Shown piece after piece: positions 10,900-20,299 of a DNA stretch of 26,877 nt. The notes under the pieces are model-generated. The model was given only the letters and a program-made list of their open reading frames with translations, did no database searches and was not told the origin of the DNA. This stretch comes from Gnetum montanum. Lineage: Eukaryota > Streptophyta > Gnetopsida > Gnetales > Gnetaceae. How positions within the stretch are numbered: the stretch's first letter is position 1; the number at the start of each line of letters is the position of its first letter. The position numbers and the translations under genes were made by a program. The stretch covers positions 435,343 through 462,219 of the forward strand of contig MNCI01000001.1 in the NCBI GenBank assembly GCA_015680685.1, written 5' to 3'.

Positions 10900-11463
10900 A
10901 TGATGAGTGTCAAGCTACCCCTACATCTAACCATATGAATCACAAGCATTCACGTGCAATCTGGTTGAATTCTGCAGACTATACTTACTAAGTGCACTAG
11001 ACGAAATAGTGTGTGCGTGTTGTTCATTTGTTATCTTCCCAATCCCACTTGTGGGATGCAGTTGTATGGTTAAGTGTGACTGAGGAATAAGAATTTTAGT
11101 ATTTTGTGTTTTTATGGAATTACTCACCTAGAATAAGAATAAAAGTAAGAGTGAATAAAAGTAAGAGCAATTAATTACTAAGTAAACTATAGTCTAATCT
11201 ATCCTAACACAAGTAACTGTTCCCACTTCTCGAACATATCCTGAATGTTGTGCAAACACTGCTGGGTTGTCAAACGCTAGTTGTTTCTAACCTACTAAGT
11301 GTCACACGTATGTTTGAAGGGGTTGTGCTTGTGTAATTTAATGATTTTCTTAATTGATCAAAATTAATTGCTACATAAATAACATTAATGTAAATTGCAT
11401 GAAATATAAATGCATAAGAAAGAAAATCTCAAGTGCTACAAGGAATGGATCAAAGAGCTCGTC

Positions 11464-11469
11464 TTTATT
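11464..11469 (-). terminator. LTR polyadenylation signal AATAAA
   Basis: Minus-strand AATAAA in the same relative place as 2291-2296 of the partner LTR. Confidence 0.55.
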
Positions 11470-11636
11470 GCCAACCCAATGGTGTGCTTAGGTACATTAA
11501 TGCTTGAATAAAGATCCATTCACACTTAGATCTTCTGCTGTGGGGACTTGGAAAATATTCTAACTTTCAAATGGACAAACTGCAAGAGTTTCTCTACCAA
11601 CTGCTAAAAAATTCCTCCCAATTATGCACCTAGGCG

Positions 11637-11648
11637 CTATATTTATAG
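11637..11648 (-). promoter_or_regulatory. LTR TATA box
   Basis: Minus strand CTATAAATATAG, conserved with 2464-2475. It lies about 130 bp inside the LTR, immediately downstream of the GATATC cluster. Confidence 0.7.
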
Positions 11649-11664
11649 ACCCAGGAGTAACCCT

Positions 11665-11752
11665 ATGATATCAAGTGTACAATATCACATCTTAGGTCAC
11701 GATATCACGTACCTAGTATTATGTACCCGATATCATAGCCACCCCAATATCG
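11665..11752 (-). promoter_or_regulatory. GATATC-type repeat cluster in U3
   Basis: GATATC occurs at 11667, 11701 and 11729, with AATATC variants at 11681 and 11746, between the LTR start and the TATA box. The partner LTR keeps a shorter version (2494-2565). Position and repetition suggest an enhancer-like array. No factor is assigned. Confidence 0.45.
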
Positions 11753-11777
11753 AAGTGATGAAAAACACAATTTATGA

Positions 11778-11993
11778 ATAAGCTATAAGCAAAGGTTGCT
11801 ACATCACTATTTTAGTAAAGCTATTGAAAGGAAGATGAAAGAATAAATGGGAAAAAATGATGAAAGTTGATATGAAGAAACTATAAATAAGTAAAGATCT
11901 AGCTCTTCATTGAGGTGAATTATGGAAAATAACTCATGTAGCCAATCCCATTTTATTGGGACAAGGCTAGGATGATGATGATAATGATGATGA
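11778..11993 (+). mobile_element. RTE-type LINE, 3' end fragment
   Basis: The plus-strand frame near 11868-11965 reads KVDMKKL, KDLALH and THVANPILLGQG with intervening stops. This resembles the C-terminal end of plant RTE-clade ORF2 proteins, which end around a HVADP motif. It is followed by GTAGCCAATCCCATTTTATT and GGGACAAGGCT, a small hairpin (CCAAT/ATTGG), then a (GAT)n-like tail at 11971-11993. That arrangement is typical of RTE LINE 3' ends. The 5' side abuts the family A LTR, so the LTR element may have inserted into this LINE, or the LINE is simply 5'-truncated. Confidence 0.72.
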
Positions 11994-12044
11994 CCAACTA
12001 GAATCAAACTTATAAACGAAACTTTCCAAATTAAGATTTTCACT

Positions 12045-12219
12045 ACTAGGATAAAAACATATTGATATGTATTTCTTTTTATAGGCTAAATGAATTATAG
12101 GTATATTTATTATCAAAACTAGAACTAGATGACTATATAATCTAGTGTTATTAATAAATATAACTATAATCTAGTTAGGCCATAAAAAGAAATTCGTAGC
12201 AATATGTTGTTATCCTAGT
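12045..12219. mobile_element. Fold-back MITE, about 175 bp
   Basis: The left end ACTAGGATAAAAACATATTG is matched by the reverse complement of the right end, ACTAGGATAACAACATATTG. Pairing continues through ATTTCTTTTTAT and GATTATAG-TATATTTATTA almost to the centre, so nearly the whole element folds into a hairpin with arms of about 85 bp. No coding capacity. The left edge reads CACTACTAGG, recalling CACTA-type termini, but the right edge does not preserve CACTA. No clear target-site duplication is visible. Confidence 0.78.
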
Positions 12220-12348
12220 CTTAAGAATCTTAATTTAGAAACTCGAAGTTATGAGTTTGATTCTAACAACTAGCTTTGAGTAATAAACTTCTATGAAGGT
12301 TTCATGTTGGATATATATCTAGGAGGTACATATAGTCATCTATAATGA
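12220..12348 (+). mobile_element. SINE-like unit 1, tRNA-derived, A box missing
   Basis: Starts immediately at the right end of the MITE. TTAAGAATCTTAATTTAGAA aligns with TTAGAGTCTTGAATTGGAAA of unit 2. A B-box-like GTTTGATTC lies at 12255-12263, followed by about 80 bp of body. The A-box part is absent, apparently replaced or cut off at the MITE junction. Confidence 0.5.
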
Positions 12349-12446
12349 AGTGTTAGCTTGGTGATTAGAGTCTTGAATTGGAAACCCAAGTTGTATGTTC
12401 AATTCTTTTGATAAATATTGAATATGGATTTTAAAAAAAAATCCAT
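12349..12446 (+). mobile_element. SINE-like unit 2 with A and B boxes
   Basis: A-box-like TAGCTTGGTGA at 12354-12364 and B-box-like GTTCAATTC at 12397-12405, separated by about 32 bp as in tRNA-derived RNA polymerase III promoters. A short body and an A-rich run (near 12431-12440) follow. It does not fold as an intact tRNA. Together with unit 1 it forms a direct pair. Confidence 0.58.
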
Positions 12447-12815
12447 AAAAGAAATTCTAAAGCTATTTATGTAATATTAATGTAACCCCTTTCCTTTTCA
12501 TAAAAAGGAAATACAAGAAATTACCAAATATATTCTATTAAATAAATCCAATCAACTAATTAAGCATTATCAAACAAAGATTCATAGAGTTAACACTTAA
12601 GTTTCTTAGACTAGGGTTGTTACACTTAATAAATCAATGTTGAGAGTAAATCCTAAAGAGCCTTTTCAAGGACTTCAAGATAAGCATTGTAAGCATCATT
12701 TTCAATAATATAACAAAATCACTTATAAAATACTATAGGAAATCCATTCATTTGAGGGAATTTGTCATATTTAAGCTGTTTAAAAGTCTTTAAAATTTTC
12801 TTCTTAAAGATGAAG
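12447..12815. other. AT-rich intergenic or intronic DNA, unassigned
   Basis: No coding frame or repeat recognised apart from a short hairpin (TTTCCTTTT with AAAAGGAAA near 12488-12512). It represents the pre-insertion sequence to the left of family B and continues at 23333. Confidence 0.5.
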
Positions 12816-12820
12816 CTATT
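12816..12820. repeat. Target-site duplication CTATT, left
   Basis: CTATT immediately before the left LTR is repeated exactly after the right LTR at 23328-23332. Confidence 0.88.
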
Positions 12821-13380
12821 TGATAGGGATCCTACTAGTTTTGGATCAATAGAATTTATCCCATAATTCATAGTGTAATTTGGTTGTATTCTTTGGGGAT
12901 GATGTTGAATGTATTACCAAGAATACTTATATATTTCATTGCAATCAAGATATATAAAATATATTATAATACATATAATTGAGTTATGACATATGTTGCC
13001 ATAGTGAGAGGTAGATAAAATATTCATGATTTTATGGTTTATAATTTTTATAGATTTTATAATTATAAGAAAAAAACAAACAATAAGAAATACACACACA
13101 TTTCAATCCCACTTGAAGAGAATCATAATTCTCATATTACAATTTGTTAAGGATCAGGTGCAACACTAAACACATAAATGCAAATAAAATAGCTCTAAGT
13201 CACAACCTTGATAGCCCAACACCATGTCGTATATTTGTAACCTCCTTAGGTAAGGTTAAATTATTGTAGCATATGAAAATGAGAAATGAAAAAAAAATTG
13301 GTTTTAGTTTTTTATACTATTTTTAGTATTTTAATTTGTAAGGCATTAATGGTGTAAAAAATGAGACAAAAACCATAATC

Positions 13381-13386
13381 TTTATT
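13381..13386 (-). terminator. LTR polyadenylation signal AATAAA, family B left
   Basis: Minus-strand AATAAA, conserved with 22613-22618, about 230 bp downstream of the TATA box. Confidence 0.5.
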
Positions 13387-13618
13387 CACCATGCAAACAT
13401 CAAATACTACATCAACCAAACAGCTCTAAGCTACATAAGTAAGATAACATTCTAATAGAGTCTAGTGGCACTTATGTAAGAGACAATACAAAACATACAT
13501 AAAATAGGAAAGGAGTCACTTACCCAAGAAAGGAAGAAGTCTTTACACAAAACTATATTCCAAAAGCTAAAGGAAAATATTTGGAATCAAGTTCATTTTA
13601 TGTGAAGCTTGTCCTAAG

Positions 13619-13628
13619 TATTTATAAT
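13619..13628 (-). promoter_or_regulatory. LTR TATA box, family B left
   Basis: Minus strand ATTATAAATA, aligned with ACTATAAATA at 22851-22860 in the partner LTR. Confidence 0.55.
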
Positions 13629-14086
13629 TTTTACAACACAATGGTAGGGGGTCACTAATTTCCAAGCCTCAACAAAGATCTATTAGCATAGCTAAGACTT
13701 CCTAGGACATATTGGAAGAGGCTCATAGACAAAGGTGGTTAAACCATGGTACCAAGAGGGGTCTATTAGCATCCCTGTACTAATGCAAGAGGTGTACTAC
13801 TATAGAAAGCTTAGCATCCACTACCCCCAAAACTTTATCTTCCTCTTTTTTGATGAAAGTTGAGATGTCATGGAACATATTGGAGTCTTCCTAGGATTTT
13901 TGAACAAAGCCAAAAACTTCTCAAGAACATTTAAACATGTACCAAACCTACAAGTGTAAACTAGAAGACTATGATGCAGATCTAGAAGATGAAAACCTCA
14001 ACCATATGCATGAAAAATATAAACACATATTACATTATATACATCCTATATCTAGGACTTACAAAATATCACTTGCTAACTTATCA

Positions 14087-14097
14087 TGCCTCCATGA
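14087..14097 (-). promoter_or_regulatory. Polypurine tract of family B
   Basis: Minus strand AGTCATGGAGGCA runs directly into the LTR start TGATAAG. The family A counterpart is AGTCGTGGGGGTA then TGATAAA, so the two families share this context. Confidence 0.7.
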
Positions 14098-14279
14098 CTA
14101 AGTAAAGCTAGTCCAATATGTTTAAAGCTTAAAATACAAGACTAGAACTAGAGACATGACATGATTAATGTAGAGGGATACATTTGGATAAATGTACCAA
14201 ACATGAATATATTACAATTGAGTATAAGCCACCTCATCAAGAAGTGCTAGTAGGTAATGTCTAAGAGAAGAATCCCCCT

Positions 14280-16950
14280 AATGTGCCTACATAGCATGGG
14301 AAAAAGTTGAAGGAGCTAGGTGTAGACATATGAAATCTCTGAAGTTGTGCCTCTAGGTCCATCATCCTTACTCAAAGCTATCAATTCTATTCATGCATTG
14401 ATCCTTTCTCTTGAAGAAGCACTTGTTACTATTCCTCAACATTAGCTTAGAAATTCTCATGACTCCTTTTCTCCTACAAGATCTCACACTGGGGCACGTT
14501 TAACTTGACCATCACTCAATGGGGTTTCTTTTATAGTGCATTAAGTAGTTGGCCCATAGAATTTTGGACCACATAGAGATACCTCTTTTGTTCCACCTAA
14601 ACATCCTCTTCAACTTCTTCAAGTCTCCTTTCAGGGACATGGATATTTGCTTTATGATGGAGAATATATAGGTTTTCCAAAAGGTCAATTTCCTCTTACA
14701 ATATTAGCTTACTTGGAACCATTTATTGGATTTTCTAATGTAAGGTGTTGGATTTCAATGGGCCTATCCATCAATATCATGTGCTCATTCCAAGAATGAG
14801 CTTATCCTTTGGTGTGCATTGAAAAATGTCAACTAAATATTGTAAATACATAAGCCTTGGCTCTTTAGTGATTTGATAACCTTATCCTTCATCTCACACA
14901 TCTTCCCATTTACTTATTCATTCAATAAAGCTACAAGTTTATGCAGTCTATGCACCTTGGCATCCTAGGTTACCTGCTCAATCAAACAGAACTTTCTAAG
15001 CTCATCAATTTCCATGGTCATCTTGTTTACTATATTTTACCATAAGTTCTAGTGATCCTTTTTTGTGCAAAGGTAATTATTCCAAAATTGGACCATGATT
15101 TGACTTTTATCCTCTTACATCTGATAAAAGAGAAAAAGTAACTACGTCTTCTTTTTTTATCATCCTTTCCCATTCTTGGGACTAATACTTTAACATTATT
15201 ATTTGCTAGTCCAATCTATCTTTCATAAATATAACTTCTTTAATAACCTGACACTCCTAGAAAATTTTAGCCTACAGGCACTCAATTCGCATCTCTAGAG
15301 TGATTGTAGAAGGTTCAGGTACTCATGGTGTTAGATGTTCCAATTATTTGTGTAACCATCATAACTCATCTTAGCTTCTCTACAACTCCCATAGATAGAA
15401 TGTTCTATCAACATAATTGGTTTTCAAATCAGTCCATACCTTAATGAGTTTAGTTTCTACTATACTATCAAAGTTCCTTAATAGAAATTGGGCACCAAGA
15501 TCAACTCTATGATTCTCCTTCATCTAGCGGCTAGTTCTAGGTTGAATAATGCGTACCTGGAGAACTTTAACTACATGCTAGATGTTATGCATGCTTTTCT
15601 TTAATCCATGTGATAAGGAAGGCACATGAGTGTCAAACTAATTAGGAACATTAAAATAAGTCATGGATAGATCTTTTAACAATGTGGGAGGAAACCAAAA
15701 GACGTCTTACCTTATTGCTTCACCAAACATAATGGCTTTCATCATTTGCAAGAAATTGTTATCAGGGTTGTTAGAATCTTAAATTTTAAATTATTCTAGC
15801 CTAGCCCTCACCTTTGATGTGCATTACAAACTACGAACCACTACTAGGAAGAGGTTCCTGGCTTTACCTCATGCTAAAACTAGAAGGTAAGAAAATGATC
15901 TTAAGGTAGGATATGGAATAACTCTATGAAAGGAATCTCATCCTTCAAGTCAGGTACATCTCTAATGATCTCATAACTTCATCTTGGAGCAACCACCATC
16001 ATGTTCTCCTAGTTTTCCATTTCTATTGTTGTGGAATATCTTCCCACATGGTTGACTATTCCTACAAGTTCACAGAGCTTTCACATTAACATTGGAAAGG
16101 CATAGATCTCCCTTTTATATCTTGCCACATCTTTAATTTTCTAGATTAGGGCTTTTAGAGAAAATTGGAGATATTGATGGTACACTTTTTCCTCATCATG
16201 GCCATAACTTGAGTCCCTAGAGTAAAGATACTTGATGGTTGTTTGATGGGAATGAAGTTATAGCTAATAATTTTTCAAATGGAATTTTGAACTATGAGAA
16301 CTTTAGACATCTTTTCCTCAACATTTTCTATATTAAAGGCCTTTAGCATGACCATAGACCTAAGCTTAGGCTTAGTATTTTAGATCTATGGTTACCAATT
16401 ATTTGCTAGTTTATTTGAAAATCTTGTAACCTATGAGATTGCCCAAAAATAGGCACAAGAACTCCATCAACAAAATTCATGGCTCCATCAGTAACAAGAT
16501 TCTTATAAAATTCCTTTACCTCATAGTAGTACCATGAGAATTATTGAGCTTAATAGGGCCAAGCTCAAGGAATTAATAGTAATTTGTCTTCTTATGGATG
16601 GATCATTGGTGGACATTATGAGCACCCAAACCCTCTAGAATGTCATTAGTATCCTCTTCATCATCTTCTACTAACTTCTTTGGTACTTGTTCAGTTGCCT
16701 ACTATTGCATACATGCTTAACCTAACGATCGAGGATGTGATTGGCTACCTCATAATTTGCTTCTTGGTGGAGGCCTTTTTGGAGTAGGACCTGTAGGCTC
16801 TAGATTAGAAGATCTAACTTCTTCCCCCTCTTCCTCTTTGAGAATCAATGATGCATGCAAAGTTATGCAACTAGAGGTATTAGATTATTCAATCTCAACT
16901 CTCTGTACTCTATTTAGCTTGGATGGTAATCTCCTCTAAATGATTAGTTG
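14280..16950 (-). pseudogene. Family B distal ORF: plant-transposon-protein-like domain plus coiled coil
   Basis: A decayed protein of perhaps 850-900 residues, read across frameshifts on the minus strand. The N-terminal part (about 16850-16640) is acidic and polar, with KEEEGEE, PTGPTPKRPPPRSK and KKLVEDDEEDTND. A middle block (about 16530-16040) contains YYYEVKEFYKNLVTDGA, MMRKKCTINISNF and FPMLM followed by KLCELVGI. This spacing resembles the 'putative plant transposon protein' domain (FY-N-L start, FP-LI-LC--GV end). The C-terminal part (about 15320-14290) is Gln/Glu/Lys-rich (KDRLDQQIIMLKY; VRMMDLEAQLQRF) and looks coiled coil. The function is unknown in the families where it occurs. 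It lies where pol would be in an autonomous element. Confidence 0.5.
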
Positions 16951-17094
16951 TGAAATTTACTAAAAACCAAGTGAGTTTTCCTAGGAATCATACTAACATT
17001 TCAAAAATTATGCATGACAAAAATGATGAATACAAACCTTGGGAAATACTTGAAAAACCATCATCATAACTATTGAATTATTGCATGCATGAAC

Positions 17095-17504
17095 NATGTG
17101 AGTTTTGATTTTTCTTTCTTCAAGATTTGAGCATTATAAACTCTATCAATTCATCTCAATTGTGCCTATATTTCATGATTTTTGATGCTATACTCAATCT
17201 TCTATTATTCTAACCCTTAATTTGTAGTCTTGGGTTCATGGAAATGGCTAAATGAATCAAATTATTTTCCATAACTTATGATGTCATCTAAGTTTTACTT
17301 ATAAAGATCTTCTTGTCTTGATTCTCATACACCTTGTAAGGTCAATAAATGATGGTTTTGATGAGTGGTGGAGCTTGTACGTTACTTACACAATTACAAA
17401 AGATAAGTTGAGGCATTGTGGGTGAAGTTGGACATTTCTCCCTTGTTTGGGAAAGTGCATTGATGCACCCTTGGGTTTGTGTAGTGGAATTAACACCCTT
17501 GTTN
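17095..17504. other. Single ambiguous bases (N) bounding a 408-bp segment
   Basis: The only two Ns in the window are at 17095 and 17504. They exactly bracket the left inverted-repeat arm plus its 142-bp loop, suggesting joins made during assembly or gap filling. Confidence 0.85.
17096..17361 (+). repeat. Inverted repeat, left arm, 266 bp
   Basis: Exact reverse complement of 17505-17770 as far as I could compare base by base. It begins immediately after the N at 17095. Confidence 0.92.
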
Positions 17505-17770
17505 TCAAAACCATCATTTATTGACCTTACAAGGTGTATGAGAATCAAGACAAGAAGATCTTTATAAGTAAAACTTAGATGACATCATAAGTTATGGAAA
17601 ATAATTTGATTCATTTAGCCATTTCCATGAACCCAAGACTACAAATTAAGGGTTAGAATAATAGAAGATTGAGTATAGCATCAAAAATCATGAAATATAG
17701 GCACAATTGAGATGAATTGATAGAGTTTATAATGCTCAAATCTTGAAGAAAGAAAAATCAAAACTCACAT
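17505..17770 (-). repeat. Inverted repeat, right arm, 266 bp
   Basis: Begins immediately after the N at 17504 and ends at CACAT, pairing with ATGTG at 17096-17100. The 68-codon frame at 17342-17548 lies across the loop and is a product of the palindrome. Confidence 0.92.
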
Positions 17771-19519
17771 AAGTGAAAGGCCAATCAAGTATTGTATGCA
17801 ATGCAACCCTCATTGTCATTGGGAGATAAGGGTTGTCTCACTCACATATGATGCCAAGTCACTTAGGATTCATAGGTGGGTCCTTCCTAGAGTATGCACT
17901 TGTCTTCATTACCCTTGTGAATCCCATTAATAAAACACTTGTAGACTTTTAACAACTAGTATGAAATTAGTATCAAATGTTAGTTTGTCTCCTTGGATGA
18001 CTAGGTCTCATTCTATGCTTTTCTCAATTAGCCTTATGCCAAATACAACCATGGATAATAATGAAATATGAAGGATGATGAAGGAATAATGGATGAGAGA
18101 GCGAAAGGAAAAGAGTGCAACATCACTAGATTCCTAGCCAATTATTCAATTAGTTCATGCAACATGTGAGCAAGTTCTATATCCCATGAGAGATTTTCTC
18201 TCACATAATTTTACTATTACTTGTCCATACAATAGGGATTGGCCTCCAAGTCTCTATTCTAAGTGCAAGATCATACTAATCACATCCAATGTAATCTAGC
18301 CTTGATTATTCTATGATCTAACCATTGATGTAGACCAAACCAAGGCAACATATAACCAAACATCTAGAAATTAAGATTCCATTTTGGTTTTCCTTCATCC
18401 ATGCACATAAGCATAGTAGGCTCCCCAAATTTTACTGTATTGGAAACCTCTCATCAATTTCCTTGGTTGCACTAATTGATCCCATACCCAAAAAAGAGCA
18501 TAATACCATGAAAATCAAGAAAATATATTTTGGATTTAAATATAGTTTAGGATTAGGTCAAAGATGAGGATTTTAGACCCTTAGAAAAAATGATTAGGGG
18601 CTTTGGTAAAAGTAGCAATTGACATTACCAAGGTTTACAAACAAAGAGACTTCTAGGCCTTCATGGCCATGGTTTGGTATGAAATAACATTATGAGAAGA
18701 TCACTTATTTTTGATTATTTCATAGGAAGAGGGCTTTTAATGTAGCATGGGAATCATTGAAATGATTGAAGTACTAGATTACCACTTGGAGTCTTCAACT
18801 TGCATGAACATGAGAATTCATCCCCCACCACATTACTCGTATAGGTTCATGAAATCACAAATCTCTTCTAACCAAGATGGCTAGGTAAGGTACCATGTAT
18901 ACCTTGGTTCAATCACATTGATTAGACCCATCCACTAGTTATAAGAACCCTTAATGACATAAATATCTAGGATTTTTGAGCTCACACACTAAGATGTGGA
19001 TCCATCACCTATCTACAATTCTAGTAGCCCTAGCATCAACAACTTGTAAGTTGAATTCTTGCTCTATACTAAATCTGGGCCTAGTTTAGTAGGGATGGAT
19101 AGAATAAAAGTGTGTAGATGAATATTTTTACATGAGCATTCCATTGATCAAACCTTTACATTAGACCTATTTGGCACTTTTGTATCATCATTGCATCTGT
19201 AGCTCACCTATCCAACATTGGCTTACTGGATGAGCATTTGTAAAGCACTTTAGTTCGTTTTTCTCCACACACAAATAAAAGCACTCCAAAAGAAAATAAA
19301 ATCTTATGAATGATTATTTTTTAAGCTCAATAAGTGAAAAATTTTAATTAAACATAATAATCTTTATTTATTGTAAAAAATGAAATAGTAAAAAATAAAG
19401 TTTTAACATTGGGCAAAGGATCTCTCCCCCATGAATAATCCATGTCTATCACCCTCAAATCCTTTGAGTAGTAAATTGTTCATTAAGCATGCTCAAAGGT
19501 GAAAGATGTTCATTATGGT

Positions 19520-20140
19520 ACATCATGTATCACCCCACAAGTGTTCCATTTGGCTTGTTTGAATGGCTTATGGTCACGATGTAGTAGAATTGGAAAGGAT
19601 CACAGGGTATTCTCTTGTAGTTCATCCTTATAGTCTCATTCCTTATACCAATCTCAAGGTTTAGATCTTAGAGAACCAACCTAGCATTTGTAATGCTCAA
19701 CCAAGCTCTTTCCATTATAGCAAGAAGATCCTCTTCCACCTTATCTTTTGATTTGAGCACCAAGAAATTAGCAGCATATTAACAACATATAACAAAATTT
19801 ATTACATTACATACCTATCCCATGAGGTCTGTGTATAATTGGTCTACTACCTCTAACTAAATGTTGGTATGCTTGAGAGGAGGAAGCCTCCAACCAAGTT
19901 ATTACTACAATGAGATGAGATTGACTTCTCTCGAGTCATAGAGAGCTAGATAATGATCCCTTTTACCAATTTAGATATCCACCATGGGACTACTAGGATT
20001 TGGTTACTTTTCAACTAAACATCATTATTTAACTACATGTGTTGCCACCACTGATATAGAGATGGTGACAACATCACCATCTGGTACCATCATGCTATCT
20101 TCACTAGACATAGCAATGGAACTCATCTTGAAGTAGATAT
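19520..20140 (-). pseudogene. Coding-like remnant of unknown product, family B
   Basis: A minus-strand frame with few stops gives MSSIAMSSEDSMMVPDGDVV, then MVDI-IGKRDHYLALYDSRE, LGWRLPPLKHTNI and a Lys/Glu segment ending AIMERAWLSITNARLV. The composition looks like real protein, with stops at likely former Gln codons. No known motif is recognised. It follows the gag-like region in the direction of transcription and may be the rest of the same polyprotein. Confidence 0.4.
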
Positions 20141-20299
20141 TATATTTGAATTATGATAAAGGATGTTCATTACCTCATGAGTATAAACTTGTATTTGAAT
20201 TGAATGGTTTTTCTCTTTGTAATGTGAAGAGAAGGATACAAACCCAGTCTTATGATTCTCACATTTGCACTTATGATAAAATTCCTATTGTGGGACCTC

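Larger units (their letters stand above)
1..11777 (-). mobile_element. Ty3/gypsy tandem array, family A (Athila/Tat-like)
   Basis: Two internal regions of one Ty3/gypsy family lie head to tail on the minus strand and share the LTR at 1743-2590. The right unit runs LTR 10901-11777, PBS, gag, PR, RT, RNase H, IN, 3' region, PPT, LTR 1743-2590. The left unit runs PBS, gag N-terminus, then a deletion joining gag to RT, and leaves the window at base 1. The order RT-RNase H-IN marks Ty3/gypsy. A tRNA-Asp-type PBS, no visible chromodomain after IN and a 2 kb region between IN and PPT point to the non-chromovirus Athila/Tat side. Lineage placement is inference from motifs. No coding part is intact. 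Confidence 0.88.
10901..11777 (-). repeat. 5' LTR of right family A copy
   Basis: 877 bp, aligning end to end with 1743-2590. The low end is TGAT. The high end reads ATGA where the other copy has ATCA, a single change in the terminal dinucleotide. It is longer than its partner because of a short tandem duplication near 11137-11170 and about 14 extra bases with one more GATATC near 11721-11735. Confidence 0.87.
12821..14086 (-). repeat. 3' LTR of family B
   Basis: Starts TGATAGGGATCC and ends TTATCA. Aligns throughout with 22051-23327. The differences in the part I aligned are mostly transitions. Its high-coordinate end is followed by the PPT, which identifies it as the 3' LTR. Confidence 0.87.
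16951..19500. other. Non-coding interior of family B
   Basis: About 2.5 kb without a supportable coding frame on either strand. It is AT-rich and moderately CpG-poor, and holds the inverted repeat at 17096-17770. It separates the gag-like half of the element from the distal ORF. An older nested insertion cannot be excluded, but I see no termini or duplications that would define one. Confidence 0.5.

Noticed and set aside
11971-11993. Stand-alone GAT microsatellite
   Set aside because: Better explained as the tail of an RTE LINE, since the same tail follows related sequence at 26592-26613.
12349-12446. A functional tRNA gene
   Set aside because: A and B boxes are present, but no anticodon arm or acceptor stem pairing could be formed. 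It fits a SINE head.
17342-17548. 68-codon minus-strand frame spanning an N
   Set aside because: Lies across the loop of the suspected assembly palindrome and has no motif.
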